Positions 19,388-29,944 of a DNA stretch of 47,154 nt are shown here, piece after piece (the stretch's first letter is position 1; every line of letters begins with the position of its first letter). The translations under genes and the position numbers were made by a program. Source of the DNA: Budvicia aquatica DSM 5075 = ATCC 35567. GTDB lineage: Bacteria > Pseudomonadota > Gammaproteobacteria > Enterobacterales > Enterobacteriaceae. The notes below the pieces were generated by a model. That model saw nothing but the letters and a program-made list of their open reading frames with translations, made no database searches and was not told where the DNA came from. The stretch is taken from the NCBI RefSeq assembly GCF_000427805.1, contig NZ_ATYS01000042.1:181-47334 (forward strand), written 5' to 3'.

Positions 19388-22300
19388 CTAGTCATCAACC
19401 GGAGCCGGTCTTGCCGCAGGAGCAGCAGCAAAATTAGTTGCTGCATGACCGCCGGCAGAACCTTTACCGCTGAACTCATTGGTTTGAGCTGGCGTCACCA
19501 CCGGAGTTTCCTCTGGAATAGACTCAGGCAGAGCTTCTGGTGCCGCTTCAGGCAAGGTTGCAGCCGGTGATTCAGATACTTCAGCGGCCGGTTTAAATAC
19601 CGGAGAGCTGGCAATAACATTAGCCACTTCAGCTTCAACCTGAGCAACAGGCGTTTCAGCCACAACGACAACATCTTCAATCACCGGAGTAACCGTTTCA
19701 GCGTGTTGTTCAACATCGCTCTCAACCACAGGTGCAGGTATTTCGGCTACAGTAGCCGTCTCTGCTGGTGCCGCGGCTGGAGATGATGCCGGCGCTGATG
19801 CAACGCTGGTAGCAACAATCGATACCGGAGCAACTATTGGTGCCGGCGCAGCGATCGGTGCGTTGACCATTGGTTTAGGGATTGAATCGCTAGTTGGCTC
19901 ATCAATCACTTCAACTGCCGGAATAGCTTCAGCTGCAGGATTGACATACTCTTTAAACTCATCATCGCTAACCACGTCTGCGGTTGGCTGTGCTTCAACA
20001 ACGACAGGCGCTGCTGCGATACTGGCCACCACATTCACTGTTTCAACCGCCTGAATCTCTGACTGTTGATTTTGGCGACGGGCATTATCTTCAGCAATAT
20101 TAGCCGCTTCCAATGCTTCAATTGGTTCAAATACCTTAGGCTGGTCGCTGGCTATTGTTGCGTAGTTAATGAAAACTTTACCTGAAGCCAGTTCAGGAGA
20201 TGCCATTGCGAAGGTGAGTGGCATTGCTGAAACCGTCGGGTATTTTTCATCACGGTAACGACGACGACGCTGCCCGCTAACGCGCAAATGGCGTGGCGAA
20301 CGACGAGAACGGCGTGGCATGCCGTTGTTGTCATTGTTATTGTAGTTATTGCTTTGCTCATTATCTGAATCAGAAGCAGCAACTTGTTGAACCGCATGAC
20401 TATCACTGTCAGTCAGGTTAACTGGCTGAGGCAGTAATTTAACTTCTTCAACGACCGCAAGGTTAACGACCTGAGTTACTACAGCCGTTTCAACGGTGCC
20501 TTCAGCAGCAGATTCAGTTTGTGAGGTTACACGAACCTTATGCGTTAACTGACGACGCTGACGACGTTGTGCTGCTACCGTTGGTTTTTCTTCTTCCACC
20601 GCAGCAACCGCAACGGTCGCTACGCTTTCAGCAACGGTTTCGGCAACTTGTTCAGATTGTTGAACCTGAGCCTGTTGCTGACGTTTGTCTTCATTACGAC
20701 GACGCTGACGGTCAGCACGTGATTCACGACGGCTATCATCACGAGCCGCTGGGGTAGCAGTCGCTGTTGCATCTTGCGCAGCATCTTGTACCTGAGGCTG
20801 GGCCTGACGATTATTACGGCGAGAATCCTGCGTATTATCGCGGTTTTGACGATCGCTGTTGCGCTCAGTATTACGCTCGTTATTACGTTCACCGTTACGA
20901 TCGTTGTTACGATCTTTACGGTTATTGTTATTACGACGGTTGTTATTGCGGCGATCCTGTTGAGCGTTAGTTTTCTCGTTAACAGCCGGTTTCTCAACCA
21001 CCTCTTTAGCCGGTTCTGCCGGAGCTAACAGGTTTTTCAGTCCGCTAACAAAACGAGATAACAGCCCCGGGCCGGCCGGTGCAACGGGTGCGGTAACGAC
21101 TGGTGTAGCCGCCGCTTTTTTCTCTTCTACCGGTGCAGATTCAGATGACATGGCAAAGCTGGTTAATGCCGGTTGCTCTGGCATTTTACGTTCGTGAGGC
21201 GTTTCCTCTTCACTTTCAGTCTCTGCTTCATGTAACTGTGGAAGTAAGTAACTCAGCACGTTGCTTTCTTCGCCAGGCTTTTTACGGATAACTTCGTAAT
21301 GCGGCGTTTCCATGCGGTCATTTGGGACGACGACAACGCGGACTTTTCCACCTGAACGACGCTCAATAGCGTTGATAGATTCGCGCTTCTCATTCAGCAG
21401 GTAAGAGGCGACCTGAACCGGCACGATGGCATCGACTTCTTTCGTATTGTCTTTTAATGCTTCTTCTTCAATCAGACGAAGAATAGACAGTGCCAGTGAT
21501 TCGTTGTCACGTACGGTACCGGTACCGTTACAGCGAGGGCAAACGTGATGGCTTGACTCACCTAATGACGGGCTCAGGCGTTGACGGGACATCTCTAACA
21601 GGCCGAAACGAGAGATACGACCGATTTGAATGCGCGCACGGTCTTGACGAACGGCATCACGCAGGCGATTTTCAACTTCACGCTGATGACGAATTGGTGT
21701 CATATCGATAAAGTCGATAACAATTAAACCCCCTAAGTCACGCAGGCGTAATTGACGGGCAATTTCATCAGCGGCTTCGAGGTTGGTATTAAAGGCGGTC
21801 TCTTCAATATCGCCACCGCGGGTAGAACGCGCGGAGTTGATATCGATAGCCGTTAATGCCTCGGTGGTATCAATAACGATCGATCCGCCGGAAGGGAGGC
21901 GAACCTCACGCTGGAAGGCTGACTCAATCTGAGATTCGATTTGATAATGGCTGAACAGCGGAATTTCACCGGTGTAAGGCTTAATCTTGCTGCTGAAATC
22001 AGGACGACCCAGCGCGGCAATATGCTCTTTGGCCAGATCGAGAATTTTCATATTATCGATCAGGATTTCGCCAATATCAGGGCGTAAATAATCACGGAAG
22101 GCACGAACAATAACGTTGCTTTCCTGATGAATTAAGAACGGAGCAGGGCGACCCTCAGCGGCTTTCTTAATGGCTTCCCAGTGCTTCAAACGGAAGGACA
22201 AGTCCCACTGTAAGGCTTCTGCTGATTTACCAACGCCTGCGGTACGGACAATCAGACCCATACCGTTTGGAATTTCAAGGGAGTCTAGGGCTTCTTTAAG

Positions 22301-22750
22301 TTCCTGACGGTCATCACCTTCAATACGACGGGAAATACCACCGGCGCGAGGGTTGTTTGGCATCAGAACTAAATAACTACCGGCCAGACTAATAAATGTG
22401 GTTAGTGCTGCACCTTTATTTCCACGCTCTTCTTTATCAACCTGAACGATAACTTCTTGGCCAACATGCAAGACATCTTTGATGTTAGGTCGACCATGAG
22501 AAGAACCATTAGAGGAAAAGTATTCGCGGGAAATTTCTTTAAAAGGAAGGAAACCGTGTCGGTCTGCTCCGTAGTCAACAAATGCCGCTTCAAGGCTTTG
22601 TTCAACTCGGGTTATTTTGCCTTTGTAAATATTAGCTTTTTTCTGTTCATGTCCTGGACTTTCAATATCCAAATCGTACAGACGTTGCCCATCAACTAAG
22701 GCTACACGCAACTCTTCTTGCTGAGTTGCGTTAATCAACATTCTTTTCAT
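19388..22750 (-). CDS. rne: Ribonuclease E
   Basis: Essential endoribonuclease and scaffold of the RNA degradosome at the inner membrane. 1120 aa (E. coli 1061). The catalytic half (1-530) starts [18 protein letters not shown], with an S1 domain, [15 protein letters not shown] and LIVIDFIDM carrying the two Mg-binding Asp, and the Zn-link CPRCNGTG. The amphipathic membrane helix [14 protein letters not shown] is near 560-575. The disordered tail is rich in Arg/Asn repeats (near 600-650) and holds the conserved [16 protein letters not shown] block. The C-terminus, [15 protein letters not shown], matches the PNPase-binding microdomain. The extra length is in the Ala/Pro/Val-rich tail. Confidence 0.98.
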   Translation of the reverse strand: MKRMLINATQQEELRVALVDGQRLYDLDIESPGHEQKKANIYKGKITRVEQSLEAAFVDYGADRHGFLPFKEISREYFSSNGSSHGRPNIKDVLHVGQEVIVQVDKEERGNKGAALTTFISLAGSYLVLMPNNPRAGGISRRIEGDDRQELKEALDSLEIPNGMGLIVRTAGVGKSAEALQWDLSFRLKHWEAIKKAAEGRPAPFLIHQESNVIVRAFRDYLRPDIGEILIDNMKILDLAKEHIAALGRPDFSSKIKPYTGEIPLFSHYQIESQIESAFQREVRLPSGGSIVIDTTEALTAIDINSARSTRGGDIEETAFNTNLEAADEIARQLRLRDLGGLIVIDFIDMTPIRHQREVENRLRDAVRQDRARIQIGRISRFGLLEMSRQRLSPSLGESSHHVCPRCNGTGTVRDNESLALSILRLIEEEALKDNTKEVDAIVPVQVASYLLNEKRESINAIERRSGGKVRVVVVPNDRMETPHYEVIRKKPGEESNVLSYLLPQLHEAETESEEETPHERKMPEQPALTSFAMSSESAPVEEKKAAATPVVTAPVAPAGPGLLSRFVSGLKNLLAPAEPAKEVVEKPAVNEKTNAQQDRRNNNRRNNNNRKDRNNDRNGERNNERNTERNSDRQNRDNTQDSRRNNRQAQPQVQDAAQDATATATPAARDDSRRESRADRQRRRNEDKRQQQAQVQQSEQVAETVAESVATVAVAAVEEEKPTVAAQRRQRRQLTHKVRVTSQTESAAEGTVETAVVTQVVNLAVVEEVKLLPQPVNLTDSDSHAVQQVAASDSDNEQSNNYNNNDNNGMPRRSRRSPRHLRVSGQRRRRYRDEKYPTVSAMPLTFAMASPELASGKVFINYATIASDQPKVFEPIEALEAANIAEDNARRQNQQSEIQAVETVNVVASIAAAPVVVEAQPTADVVSDDEFKEYVNPAAEAIPAVEVIDEPTSDSIPKPMVNAPIAAPAPIVAPVSIVATSVASAPASSPAAAPAETATVAEIPAPVVESDVEQHAETVTPVIEDVVVVAETPVAQVEAEVANVIASSPVFKPAAEVSESPAATLPEAAPEALPESIPEETPVVTPAQTNEFSGKGSAGGHAATNFAAAPAARPAPVDD

Positions 22751-23115
22751 TTAAACTTTACTCATTTTTTTACATTGTCAATTGAGTCTACGTGTAAGGA
22801 TACTCATGGACGGAGTTGACCGATGGCCCCGAGTCTTATCGCAAAATCGTCAACCTCACGGTTGTCGTTTGCACAGGGACGCATTATCTCGGTAAGTCTG
22901 TATTTCTTTGTGAAAACAGCACTTTTTATCAGGGAAAGTCCGTCGCTAAAGTTAGATAGAGATCGGGTTCCTTTTACCATCCAAGCCACTACCCGTAGCT
23001 CGCTAATTGCTTGATATCTCATGGTGTCTTACGCCATTGCTGCACTGACTGAGCGATCTGCAAATTTTATTTTTTGCCTGTTACCACGCATTAGGCGGGT
23101 TCAAGGCAGAAAATC
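22751..23115 (-). promoter_or_regulatory. Long rne 5' untranslated leader
   Basis: From the predicted start site (about 23115) to the rne ATG is about 365 nt, almost the same as the 361-nt E. coli rne leader, which RNase E binds to limit its own synthesis. No gene is visible here. The feedback role is inferred from position and length; I have not folded the RNA. Confidence 0.65.
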
Positions 23116-23121
23116 AGCCAC

Positions 23122-23150
23122 ATTATCAACTGCCAGCCGCGTTATGGCAA
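23122..23150 (-). promoter_or_regulatory. Predicted rne promoter
   Basis: On the minus strand TTGCCA (23150 to 23145), exactly 17 bp, GATAAT (23127 to 23122). It is one base off consensus in each box and placed where the E. coli promoter would be expected. Confidence 0.7.
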
Positions 23151-23250
23151 GGTGACTTTTACTCTTACGTTTAATTATGTAATAACAGTGTTAAAATAAC
23201 GTATTAATAAGATTTGTATGCCAAAAATTTAGCCAACGCCCACAATGGGT

Positions 23251-23372
23251 ATATAGCCCAAAATAATTCGAGTTGAGGGAAGGCGGCAAGTGGCTGAATC
23301 CCGATGGGCTTACTGTGGTAAGCGACTCGAGTAAACAAATGCGGCCAACGCCCCATCAACTTAAAGTATTAA
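23251..23372 (+). repeat. Interspersed palindromic repeat, copy B
   Basis: About 120 bp starting ATATAGCCCAAAATAATTCG and ending near CAACTTAAAGTATTAAGGG. It shares blocks with 7591-7713 (AGCCMAAAATAAKTCGAG, GGCGGCAAG, TTAC..GTAAG, AACTTAAAGTAT-like end) in the same orientation. It lies between the rne promoter and rluC. Confidence 0.65.
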
Positions 23373-23442
23373 GGGAGTCACTCTGTTTATTGATTAAATA
23401 GAGTTATTATAAGTGTAGACATGAAAACAATTTAATAAGGCA

Positions 23443-23471
23443 TATTTAGCAAAAAATGATCGTGCTAGAAT
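23443..23471 (+). promoter_or_regulatory. Possible rluC promoter giving a near-leaderless mRNA
   Basis: TAGAAT (23466-23471) sits 7 nt before the rluC ATG at 23479, with only a weak -35 (TATTTA, 23443). If used, transcription would begin at or within a base or two of the start codon. No Shine-Dalgarno sequence is visible. Confidence 0.4.
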
Positions 23472-23478
23472 CCGCATT

Positions 23479-24438
23479 ATGAAAACATGCAATCCATCCG
23501 TACAAAATATAACCATCACTGCTGATACCGCAGGGCAGCGTATTGACAACTTTTTGCGAACCTTTTTAAAGGGTGTCCCTAAAAGTATGATTTACCGTAT
23601 CCTGCGCAAAGGTGAGGTTCGCGTAAATAAAAAACGCATCAAGCCTGAATATAAACTGGAAGACGGCGATATTCTTAGGATTCCCCCCGTTCGAGTCGCA
23701 GAACGTGAAGAATCTACCGTTTCAGCCAAATTAGATAAAGTGGCTGCACTAGAAAACTGCATCCTTTATGAGGATGATTATATTCTGGTGTTGAATAAGC
23801 CATCAGGTACGGCTGTTCACGGAGGCAGCGGTTTAAGCTTTGGTGTTATAGAAGGGCTTAGGGCGCTAAGGCCTGATGCTAAGTTCTTAGAATTAGTTCA
23901 CCGCTTAGACCGTGAAACATCCGGCGTTTTGTTAGTGGCTAAAAAGCGTTCTGCACTACGTAGCTTGCATGAGCAACTTCGTTTGAAGACCATGCAGAAA
24001 GATTATCTGGCCTTAGTGCGTGGTCAATGGCAATCACATTGTAAAGTGGTGCAGGCGCCATTGTTAAAGAACGTTTTACAAAGCGGTGAGCGTATCGTTC
24101 GTGTTGATGCGGAAGGTAAACCTTCAGAAACCCGTTTCAAAGTTGAGGAACGTTTTGACAGTGCTAATGCGACATTGGTTAAAGCCAGTCCGGTAACCGG
24201 ACGAACTCACCAGATTCGTGTTCATACTTTGCATGCCGGGCATCCGATTGCATTTGACGACCGCTATGGTGATAGGGAGTTTGATAGTTCACTATCAGGC
24301 ACTAAACTCAATCGGCTATTTCTACATGCAGCCGCTTTACGTTTTGAACATCCGAACTCTGGTGAAACAATGAGGGTTGAAGCGCCGCTTGATGGCGCAT
24401 TACGTTATTGTCTTGCTGCATTACGCGCATCAAAATAA
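23479..24438 (+). CDS. rluC: 23S rRNA pseudouridine(955/2504/2580) synthase RluC
   Basis: Isomerises three uridines around the peptidyl-transferase centre of 23S rRNA. 319 aa, as in E. coli. The N-terminal S4 domain (about 19-70) includes GQRIDNFLRTFLKGVPKSMIYRILRKGEVRVN. The catalytic motif HRLDRETSGVLL has Asp144. Further motifs are NKPSGTAVHGG and GRTHQIRVH. It is divergent from rne, as in E. coli, and convergent with maf-2. Confidence 0.97.
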   Translation: MKTCNPSVQNITITADTAGQRIDNFLRTFLKGVPKSMIYRILRKGEVRVNKKRIKPEYKLEDGDILRIPPVRVAEREESTVSAKLDKVAALENCILYEDDYILVLNKPSGTAVHGGSGLSFGVIEGLRALRPDAKFLELVHRLDRETSGVLLVAKKRSALRSLHEQLRLKTMQKDYLALVRGQWQSHCKVVQAPLLKNVLQSGERIVRVDAEGKPSETRFKVEERFDSANATLVKASPVTGRTHQIRVHTLHAGHPIAFDDRYGDREFDSSLSGTKLNRLFLHAAALRFEHPNSGETMRVEAPLDGALRYCLAALRASK

Positions 24439-24448
24439 ATTGATAGAG

Positions 24449-24497
24449 AATCTGACCGGTAGTTTTAAGTTAATCCGCCGCCGGTCAGATTTTATTC
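24449..24497. terminator. Terminator shared by rluC and maf-2, overlapping the maf-2 3' end
   Basis: AATCTGACCGG (24449-24459) pairs with CCGGTCAGATT (24481-24491), followed by TTATT. The right arm lies within the last codons and stop of the convergent maf-2 gene. It acts mainly for rluC. Confidence 0.75.
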
Positions 24498-25075
24498 GTC
24501 AGTGGATTAATGCCGGCGTTGATTAATAGTCGGGTTAATGAGATTAACGGTAAGCCGACTAGCGTATTGGGATCACGACCTGATAATTTGTCAAACAGAG
24601 CAATTCCCAATCCTTCACATTTAAAACTTCCCGCGCAGTTCCAGGGTTGTTCTTTATCTAAATAAGCACTTATCTCTTGCTCGGTAAGATGGCGAAAATA
24701 AACATCGAACGTTTCACACAGCGACTCCGATTGCCCGGATTTTCCATTATACAGGCAAAGCCCGGTATAAAAGGTAATGCGCTGGCCACTGGCTTGACTG
24801 AGCTGAACCATGGCATTGCTTTTGTTGTGTGGTTTACCGGTGATCTGATTGTCGAGTACACAAACCTGATCCGATCCGATAATTAGGCCGTTCGGGTAAT
24901 TAACGGCGACGGCCAGTGCTTTCTCTGTTGCCAGTCGGATAACTAATTGTTCTGCCGTTTCATTATCTTTGGCGCGTTCTTCAATTTGCGGAGCGACGGC
25001 TATAAAAGGGATACCCAGCTTTTCCAGCAAAGCCTGACGGTAGGAAGAGGTGGATGCTAAGATTAACTGTGACAT
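24485..25075 (-). CDS. yceF: Maf-family nucleotide pyrophosphatase YceF (7-methyl-GTP type)
   Basis: House-cleaning enzyme that hydrolyses modified nucleotides, m7GTP for the YceF subgroup. 196 aa. It starts LILASTSSYRQALLEKLGIPF and contains GSDQVCVLDNQITGKP, TFYTGL and CAGSFKCEGLGIALFDKLSGRDPNTLVGLPL, closely matching E. coli YceF. The subgroup assignment follows from STSSYR rather than the SxSPRR of YhdE. It is convergent with rluC and divergent from yceD. Confidence 0.94.
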   Translation of the reverse strand: MSQLILASTSSYRQALLEKLGIPFIAVAPQIEERAKDNETAEQLVIRLATEKALAVAVNYPNGLIIGSDQVCVLDNQITGKPHNKSNAMVQLSQASGQRITFYTGLCLYNGKSGQSESLCETFDVYFRHLTEQEISAYLDKEQPWNCAGSFKCEGLGIALFDKLSGRDPNTLVGLPLISLTRLLINAGINPLTNKI

Positions 25076-25311
25076 GGTGACACCTGATAATAAAAGAGGG
25101 TGGCTAGTGGATAAAGTTAAGCCAATACATTGCTAATCGTTTTAACTATTCGTTGTAACTATTTATAAATAGTTACATTATCGCTTAGGCTATCTGCATA
25201 TTATTGGCTAAATCGTTGTTAAAACGATAGCGAAATAGTACCGGCTATCTTAAACTATGCGCAATCTTAGGCGCTGAGATCTTAAATGCATGTGATTTAC
25301 GAGCATTTTCT

Positions 25312-25340
25312 TTGACTCTCGGCCATTACAACGTTAATAT
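25312..25340 (+). promoter_or_regulatory. Promoter of the yceD-rpmF-plsX-fab cluster
   Basis: TTGACT (25312-25317), 17 bp, TAATAT (25335-25340). Near-consensus boxes whose start site (about 25347) would fall only about 3 nt before the yceD ATG at 25350. Confidence 0.78.
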
Positions 25341-25349
25341 GCGCGCCCT

Positions 25350-25871
25350 ATGCAAAAGGTAAAATTACCCTTAACTATTGATCCGCTTCGTACGGCTCAG
25401 AAAAGTCTGGATTACGCTGGAATATATTCAGCCGACCAGGTTGTACGATTAGCCGAATCAGTAGTGAGTGTGGATGGTGACATCGATGCTGAAGTATCAT
25501 TTAATATTGATAATCAGCGTTTAGTTGTTATTACAGGCAAGGCCAGTGTTCCAGTAACGCTGATGTGCCAGCGCTGTAATCACAACTTCGAGTACATCGT
25601 TCACGCAACGTATTGTTTCTGCCCGGTCAAAAATGATGAACAGGCAGAAGCTTTACCGGCAGGCTATGAGCCAATCGAAGTCGATAACTTTGGCGAAATC
25701 GATTTGCTGGCATTGATTGAGGATGAACTTATCCTTTCTCTGCCTATAGCACCGGTTCATGAATATGAACACTGTGAAGTGTCCGACGCGGACATGATAT
25801 TTGGCCAACTGCCCGCTGAGGCAGAGAAACCAAATCCATTCGCCGTATTAGCCAGTTTAAAGCAAAAGTAA
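25350..25871 (+). CDS. yceD: YceD, DUF177 23S rRNA accumulation protein
   Basis: A 173-aa protein of the YceD/DUF177 family, needed for normal 23S rRNA levels in bacteria and plants; biochemistry unclear. It starts [26 protein letters not shown]. It has a CxxC ([13 protein letters not shown]) and a later Cys in TYCFCPVK that could form a metal or redox site, and ends in an acidic/hydrophobic tail. It is 16 nt upstream of rpmF, the widely conserved yceD-rpmF pairing. The mRNA may be nearly leaderless. Confidence 0.93.
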   Translation: MQKVKLPLTIDPLRTAQKSLDYAGIYSADQVVRLAESVVSVDGDIDAEVSFNIDNQRLVVITGKASVPVTLMCQRCNHNFEYIVHATYCFCPVKNDEQAEALPAGYEPIEVDNFGEIDLLALIEDELILSLPIAPVHEYEHCEVSDADMIFGQLPAEAEKPNPFAVLASLKQK

Positions 25872-25887
25872 CCGAGGAGTAAGGTCG

Positions 25888-26058
25888 ATGGCCGTACAAC
25901 AAAACAAAAGTACCCGTTCAAGACGTGGCATGCGTCGTTCACATGATGCATTGACTACTGCTGCAGTATCTGTGGATAAAGTCTCAGGTGAAACCCACCT
26001 GCGTCACCACATCACAGCTGACGGTTACTACCGTGGCCGCAAGGTAATCGCTAAGTAA
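25888..26058 (+). CDS. rpmF: 50S ribosomal protein L32
   Basis: A 56-aa basic protein, [20 protein letters not shown] at the start and [11 protein letters not shown] at the end, matching enterobacterial L32. It follows a strong Shine-Dalgarno (GAGGAGTAAGG). It lies 16 nt after yceD and 14 nt before plsX. Its place in this cluster couples ribosome and membrane-lipid synthesis transcriptionally, as in E. coli. Confidence 0.98.
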   Translation: MAVQQNKSTRSRRGMRRSHDALTTAAVSVDKVSGETHLRHHITADGYYRGRKVIAK

Positions 26059-26072
26059 TTATAGGCGATACT

Positions 26073-27101
26073 TTGACTTGTCTAACCATTGCGTTAGATG
26101 CTATGGGCGGGGATTTCGGTCCCTGCGTTACAGTGCCTGCATCATTGCAGGCATTGGCTTCTAATCCAGCCTTAAATATCCAGCTTGTTGGCGATCCTGC
26201 AGCTATAACCCCTCTGCTAGTTAATATCCATCCCGATATTCTTAATCGACTTACCGTTATTCCTGCCGAATTTATGGTGGCTAACGACGCTAAACCGTCT
26301 CACGCTATCAGAAACAGCCGCGGCACGTCTATGCGCATTGCATTAAATCAGGTTAAAGACGGCCTCGCTCAGGCCTGCGTCAGCGCAGGAAATACCGGTG
26401 CTTTAATGGGGCTGTCTAAATTAATGCTAAAACCGCTGGATGGTATTGAACGCCCGGCATTGGTGACGGCGTTGCCAAATCAGAATGGCGGTAAAACACT
26501 GTTGCTGGATTTAGGGGCTAACGTTGAATGCGATAGCGAAATGCTGGTCCAGTTCGCCGTTATGGGGGCTGTGATGGCTGAAGAGATATTGCAAATTCCC
26601 CGGCCCCGCGTGGCATTGCTGAATATTGGCGAAGAAGAAACGAAAGGTCTTGATAACATCCAGGCTGCAGCGGCTATACTGAAAAATACTCAGCAGATTA
26701 ATTATATTGGCTACTTAGAAGGTAACGATCTTCTGACTGGCGAAACGGATGTGTTAGTATGTGATGGTTTTGTCGGTAACGTGACGTTAAAGACATTGGA
26801 AGGTGTAGTTCGAGTATTTCTTTCATTATTGTCGTCAGGGAAACGAAAACGTTCGTGGTGGATGAAGCTCATTGGATATTGGTTTAAAAAGAGTTTATCT
26901 AAACGTTTCGGACATTTAAATCCCGATCGATATAATGGGGCCTGTCTGTTAGGATTACGCAGTACCGTGATTAAAAGTCACGGGGCGGCTAATCAACAGG
27001 CTTTCACCGTAGCCATTGAGCAGGCCATTCAGGCCGTGGAACGAAACGTTCCTACGCAAATTGCTGCTCGTCTTCAGGCTGTATTACCTAAGAGTGACTG
27101 A
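26073..27101 (+). CDS. plsX: Phosphate acyltransferase PlsX
   Basis: Makes acyl-phosphate from acyl-ACP for phospholipid synthesis; peripheral inner-membrane protein. 342 aa, starting at TTG ([17 protein letters not shown]) because the conserved N-terminus begins there and no closer ATG fits. Family motifs are [37 protein letters not shown] and [16 protein letters not shown]. It is 6 nt upstream of fabH. Confidence 0.96.
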   Translation: MTCLTIALDAMGGDFGPCVTVPASLQALASNPALNIQLVGDPAAITPLLVNIHPDILNRLTVIPAEFMVANDAKPSHAIRNSRGTSMRIALNQVKDGLAQACVSAGNTGALMGLSKLMLKPLDGIERPALVTALPNQNGGKTLLLDLGANVECDSEMLVQFAVMGAVMAEEILQIPRPRVALLNIGEEETKGLDNIQAAAAILKNTQQINYIGYLEGNDLLTGETDVLVCDGFVGNVTLKTLEGVVRVFLSLLSSGKRKRSWWMKLIGYWFKKSLSKRFGHLNPDRYNGACLLGLRSTVIKSHGAANQQAFTVAIEQAIQAVERNVPTQIAARLQAVLPKSD

Positions 27102-27107
27102 TCGTTC

Positions 27108-28061
27108 ATGTATACAAAAATTCTAGGTACAGGTAGCTACCTACCCGTACAAGTGCGTACCAATGCCGATCTAGAGCAGATGGTAGAGACGACAGACGAC
27201 TGGATTGTTTCTCGTACAGGGATCCGTCAGCGTCATATTGCAGCACCGGATGAAACCGTTGCCACTATGGCTTGCCATGCGGCTGATAAAGCCATTGAGA
27301 TGGCCGGCATTGATAAAGATGAAATAGGGCTGATTATTGTTGCCACTACCTCATCAAGCAACGCTTTTCCTAGCGCAGCCTGTGAAGTTCAGAACCATTT
27401 AGGCATTAAAGATGCCGCAGCGTTTGATATTGCTGCCGCCTGTGCCGGATTTGCCTACGCCATTAGCGTTGCCGATCAGTATGTAAAAAATGGCGCAGTG
27501 GCAAAAGCACTGGTCATTGGTTCTGACGCACTTAGCCGTACGCTGGATCCACAGGATCGCGGAACTATTATCCTATTTGGTGATGGTGCCGGAGCCGTTG
27601 TTGTAGGCGCATCAGAAGAACCTGGTATTATTTCAACACATCTTCATGCGGATGGCCGATATGGCGATCTGCTTACATTGCCTAATCACGATCGGGTTGA
27701 TCCTGCTAAACCGGATTATCTGACAATGAAAGGGAATGATGTCTTTAAAGTTGCGGTAACCGAGTTAGCGCATATTGTTGATGAAACGCTGACTGCTAAT
27801 AATATTGATAAATCCGAACTGGATTGGTTAGTTCCTCACCAGGCAAATCTGCGCATTATTTCTGCAACGGCTAAAAAGCTGGGAATGGGAATGGAGAAAG
27901 TGGTTATTACTCTGGATCGTCATGGTAATACATCAGCTGCATCCGTTCCTTCTGCATTAGATGAAGCGGTAAGAGACGGACGTATTCAACGCGGACATCT
28001 TATTATTCTAGAAGCCTTTGGCGGTGGATTTACCTGGGGCTCGGCATTAATCCGGTTCTAA
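27108..28061 (+). CDS. fabH: Beta-ketoacyl-ACP synthase III
   Basis: Starts fatty-acid synthesis by condensing acetyl-CoA with malonyl-ACP. 317 aa. The catalytic triad is visible: Cys112 ([10 protein letters not shown]), His in [10 protein letters not shown] and Asn in [13 protein letters not shown]. The glycine-rich C-terminus is [13 protein letters not shown]. Operon position between plsX and fabD as in E. coli. Confidence 0.98.
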   Translation: MYTKILGTGSYLPVQVRTNADLEQMVETTDDWIVSRTGIRQRHIAAPDETVATMACHAADKAIEMAGIDKDEIGLIIVATTSSSNAFPSAACEVQNHLGIKDAAAFDIAAACAGFAYAISVADQYVKNGAVAKALVIGSDALSRTLDPQDRGTIILFGDGAGAVVVGASEEPGIISTHLHADGRYGDLLTLPNHDRVDPAKPDYLTMKGNDVFKVAVTELAHIVDETLTANNIDKSELDWLVPHQANLRIISATAKKLGMGMEKVVITLDRHGNTSAASVPSALDEAVRDGRIQRGHLIILEAFGGGFTWGSALIRF

Positions 28062-28095
28062 TTTTGACTAAAAACACTGGTTTGGAAAAACGATT

Positions 28096-29025
28096 ATGAG
28101 TCAATTTGCAATAGTATTCCCGGGACAGGGATCTCAAACGGTAGGTATGTTGTCTGGCCTTGCTGAGACATTTCCCATCGTGCAACAGACTTTTGCTGAA
28201 GCGTCCGACGCTTTAGGCTATGACTTATGGAATTTGGTTCAACAAGGACCAGAGTCTGAATTAAATAAAACCTGGCAAACCCAGCCTGCACTATTAGCCG
28301 CATCAGTGGCTATTTGGCGGGTTTGGCAGCAGCAGGGTGGTAAAATGCCGGCAATGTTGGCCGGGCACAGCCTAGGTGAATATTCGGCTTTAGTATGTGC
28401 CGGCGTACTGGATTTTAAAGATGCGATTCGCCTGGTTGAACTTCGCGGCAAACTGATGCAAGAAGCCGTTCCGGAAGGGACCGGCGCGATGTCAGCCATT
28501 ATTGGTCTGGATAACGATGCGATTGCTAAAGCCTGTGAAGAGTCTGCCCAAGGGCAGGTTGTTTCTCCGGTGAATTTCAATTCACCGGGGCAGGTTGTTA
28601 TTGCGGGCAATAAAGAAGCCGTAGAGCGAGCAGGCATTGCTTGTAAAGCCGCTGGCGCTAAACGTGCGTTACCACTACCTGTCAGCGTGCCTTCGCACTG
28701 TGCTTTAATGAAGCCGGCTGCTGATAAGTTAGCCGAAGCTTTAAAATTAGTGACCTTTAATGCACCACAGATTACCGTCATTAATAATGTAGATGTTAAA
28801 GCAGAAACTGATGCAGACGCTATTCGTCATGCATTAGTACGCCAGCTTTATAATCCTGTGCGCTGGACTGAAACTGTAGAGCGTATGGCGGCTGAAAATA
28901 TGACTTATTTATTAGAAGTTGGTCCGGGTAAAGTATTAACCGGATTAACCAAACGAATTGTCGATACGTTATCTGCTGCGCCAGTTAACGATCCTGCTAA
29001 CTTACAAAGTGCACTTGAGCTGTAA
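28096..29025 (+). CDS. fabD: Malonyl-CoA:ACP transacylase
   Basis: Loads malonyl groups onto ACP. 309 aa. FPGQGSQ is at residues 8-14, nucleophile Ser92 is in AGHSLGEYSAL, Arg in VELRGKLM binds the malonyl carboxylate and His in VPSHCALM completes the dyad. It is followed 32 nt later by fabG after GGGGAAATGA. Confidence 0.98.
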   Translation: MSQFAIVFPGQGSQTVGMLSGLAETFPIVQQTFAEASDALGYDLWNLVQQGPESELNKTWQTQPALLAASVAIWRVWQQQGGKMPAMLAGHSLGEYSALVCAGVLDFKDAIRLVELRGKLMQEAVPEGTGAMSAIIGLDNDAIAKACEESAQGQVVSPVNFNSPGQVVIAGNKEAVERAGIACKAAGAKRALPLPVSVPSHCALMKPAADKLAEALKLVTFNAPQITVINNVDVKAETDADAIRHALVRQLYNPVRWTETVERMAAENMTYLLEVGPGKVLTGLTKRIVDTLSAAPVNDPANLQSALEL

Positions 29026-29057
29026 GTCAGAACAGAATAATCGTAAAGGGGAAATGA

Positions 29058-29792
29058 ATGAGATTAGAAGGAAAAATTGCTCTGGTCACTGGCGCAAGCC
29101 GTGGTATTGGCCGGGCGATAGCTGAAAGACTCGTTTCTGATGGCGCGACTGTGATTGGTACAGCGACGTCAGACAAGGGGGCTGAAGCTATTAGTGAGTA
29201 TTTGGGCAAAAATGGAAAAGGAATTGCACTGAATGTGACCGATTCCGCATCTATTGAAACTGCTCTTAATACAATTCGTGCTGAATTTGGCGAAATCGAC
29301 ATTCTGATCAATAATGCAGGTATCACTCGCGATAATCTGCTAATGAGAATGAAAGATGATGAGTGGCAAGACATTCTTGACACAAATCTGACGTCGGTTT
29401 TTCGTCTATCAAAAGCAGTTATGCGTGCAATGATGAAAAAACGTCATGGACGGATAATTACTATTGGCTCAGTTGTTGGTACAATGGGTAATGCAGGGCA
29501 GACTAACTACGCTGCTGCTAAAGCTGGCATCATCGGTTTTAGCAAGTCGCTGGCGCGGGAAGTTGCATCCAGAGGTATTACCGTCAATGTTATTGCGCCC
29601 GGTTTTATTGAAACCGATATGACGCGTGCATTGACAGACGAACAACGGTCAGGCATTTTGTCATCAGTCCCTGCTAACCGCTTGGGCGAAGCAAAAGAGA
29701 TAGCCAGCGCTGCTGCATTTTTAGCCTCTGATGAAGCTGGATATATTACGGGTGAAACCTTAAATGTGAATGGTGGCATGTACATGCTTTAA
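29058..29792 (+). CDS. fabG: 3-oxoacyl-ACP reductase
   Basis: NADPH-dependent reductase of the elongation cycle. 244 aa classical short-chain dehydrogenase: TGASRGIG cofactor loop, NNAG, catalytic Ser in IGSVVGTMG and YxxxK in NYAAAKAG, and the C-terminal VNGGMYML. Upstream fabD and downstream acpP complete the standard order. Confidence 0.98.
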   Translation: MRLEGKIALVTGASRGIGRAIAERLVSDGATVIGTATSDKGAEAISEYLGKNGKGIALNVTDSASIETALNTIRAEFGEIDILINNAGITRDNLLMRMKDDEWQDILDTNLTSVFRLSKAVMRAMMKKRHGRIITIGSVVGTMGNAGQTNYAAAKAGIIGFSKSLAREVASRGITVNVIAPGFIETDMTRALTDEQRSGILSSVPANRLGEAKEIASAAAFLASDEAGYITGETLNVNGGMYML

Positions 29793-29944
29793 GAATCGCT
29801 AATATTTTAATCAATTTGAGCCAATTTTGGGCAAAAAGATTAAAATTGTGGTTCGACCAGCCTATATTTGGTTGCATCTTTTTCAACATTGAATAAACTA
29901 CGAAAACCATCGCGTTAGCGAGTTTTGATAGGAAATTTAAGAGT

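Noticed and set aside
20521..21028. Several open frames on the plus strand opposite the rne C-terminal region
   Set aside because: Repetitive low-complexity translations (Tyr/Arg or Ile/Val/Thr rich) mirror the Arg/Asn repeats of RNase E on the other strand.
29793..29944. A specific acpP promoter
   Set aside because: Several weak -35/-10 pairs can be drawn (for example TTGCAT-16-TAAACT), none convincing enough to report.
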